A DNA stretch of 64,000 nt from an uncultured Psychroserpens sp. (GTDB lineage: Bacteria > Bacteroidota > Bacteroidia > Flavobacteriales > Flavobacteriaceae), in NCBI RefSeq assembly GCF_947501425.1, contig NZ_CANMVN010000009.1, positions 1 to 64,000 of the forward strand, written 5' to 3'. The notes beneath the pieces were generated by a model, which searched no databases, had not been told where the DNA came from, and saw only the letters and a program-made list of their open reading frames with translations. This document shows positions 63,753-64,000 of this stretch, piece by piece (position 1 is the stretch's first letter; every line of letters starts with the position of its first letter). The position numbers and the translations under genes are program-made.

Positions 63753-63753
63753 T

Positions 63754-64000
63754 TCACTTAAACCCTTTTAGTTTTTCTTTGGTAAAATCACTCAATACAA
63801 GGCGTCCGCTTGTTTGAGCACGTTCAGCAAGAAGTTCATCCCAATCATCAGTACCTTTCCAGAATACTTTTTTCATTTCCATCATAGCTTCAGTATTATA
63901 AGTGCATAAATGCTCTGCAGTGGTTTTTACCGCCTCGTCAAGTTCTTCTGTAGACTCATACACATGAGTGTATAATCCTTTTTGTTTGGCCCACTCTGCT
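63754..64000 (-). CDS. Enoyl-CoA hydratase/isomerase family protein, partial (C terminus only)
   Basis: The last 82 or so codons of a gene that continues beyond the right edge. The visible part begins EWAKQKGLYTHVYESTEELD and ends SDFTKEKLKGFK; it is the C-terminal helical segment of crotonase-family hydratases (MEMKKVFWKGTDDWDELL). The catalytic part is outside the window, so the substrate cannot be judged. The stop (TGA) is 1 bp before the PaaY-like gene, suggesting a phenylacetate-type catabolic operon. Confidence 0.8.
   Translation of the reverse strand, partial: AEWAKQKGLYTHVYESTEELDEAVKTTAEHLCTYNTEAMMEMKKVFWKGTDDWDELLAERAQTSGRLVLSDFTKEKLKGFK

Overview
This 64 kb window is chromosomal DNA of a low-GC member of the Flavobacteriaceae (Bacteroidota). 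The taxonomic signs agree with one another: Bacteroidota-type promoter boxes (TTG then TAnnTTTG), almost no Shine-Dalgarno sequences except before rpsU, a C-terminal type-9-secretion sorting domain, and families common in flavobacteria (DUF3467, DUF2851, DUF5117-type metalloprotease, DUF5522, fused E1 alpha/beta). Several palindromic dispersed repeats also look flavobacterial. Species cannot be read from the sequence. No prophage, insertion sequence, CRISPR array or resistance island is visible; most of the window is core chromosome.

Layout. (1) 1-800: a 110-bp tandem array that duplicates the 3' end of a DUF3467 gene, then that gene. (2) 801-14.2 kb, all minus strand: the transcription/translation super-operon, read tRNA-Thr, Tyr, Gly, Thr, tuf, tRNA-Trp, secE, nusG, rplKAJL, rpoB, rpoC. 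(3) 14.2-15.9 kb: xerC-hpf and rpsU, with clear terminators, two good promoters and an exceptional Shine-Dalgarno on rpsU. (4) 15.9-26 kb: housekeeping and envelope genes, including acyl-CoA dehydrogenase, an AGCS symporter, a K+ channel, DUF2851, lipB and a small YqaE/Pmp3 gene. (5) 26-35.5 kb, plus strand: a membrane LuxR-type regulator, DUF1573, a thioredoxin-TPR protein, lysS, an EEP-family protein, a diheme cytochrome-like lipoprotein and a large metalloprotease. (6) 35.5-43 kb, minus strand: two tandem alpha/beta hydrolases, an M49-like peptidase and a run of small membrane proteins (GDYXXLXY-like, DUF2157, a CPBP family member without its catalytic glutamates, and four unassigned ones). 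(7) 43-54 kb: a helical-repeat cytoplasmic protein, Spy/LTXXQ-like secreted proteins, hemL with a glucosaminidase and an ACC-deaminase-like enzyme, and a 1597-residue CUB-repeat T9SS cargo. (8) 54-64 kb: a mini HExxH membrane protein, DUF5522-hutU, DUF4136, SulP, and a branched-chain 2-oxoacid dehydrogenase (E2, fused E1) next to a PaaY-like protein and an enoyl-CoA hydratase cut by the window end.

How they work together. Regions 2-3 supply ribosome, RNA polymerase and elongation-factor components, and their junctions carry hairpins that may set the r-protein/RNAP ratio. The right end is a catabolic block (urocanate, branched-chain/aromatic acyl-CoA). I found no convincing new defence or mobile system. 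The best leads are the uncharacterised membrane cluster at 38.9-43.0 kb with its pseudo-protease, the repeat-driven changes (array at the left edge, palindrome inside the E2 linker), the rpsU leader, and the minimal HExxH protein at 54.1 kb.
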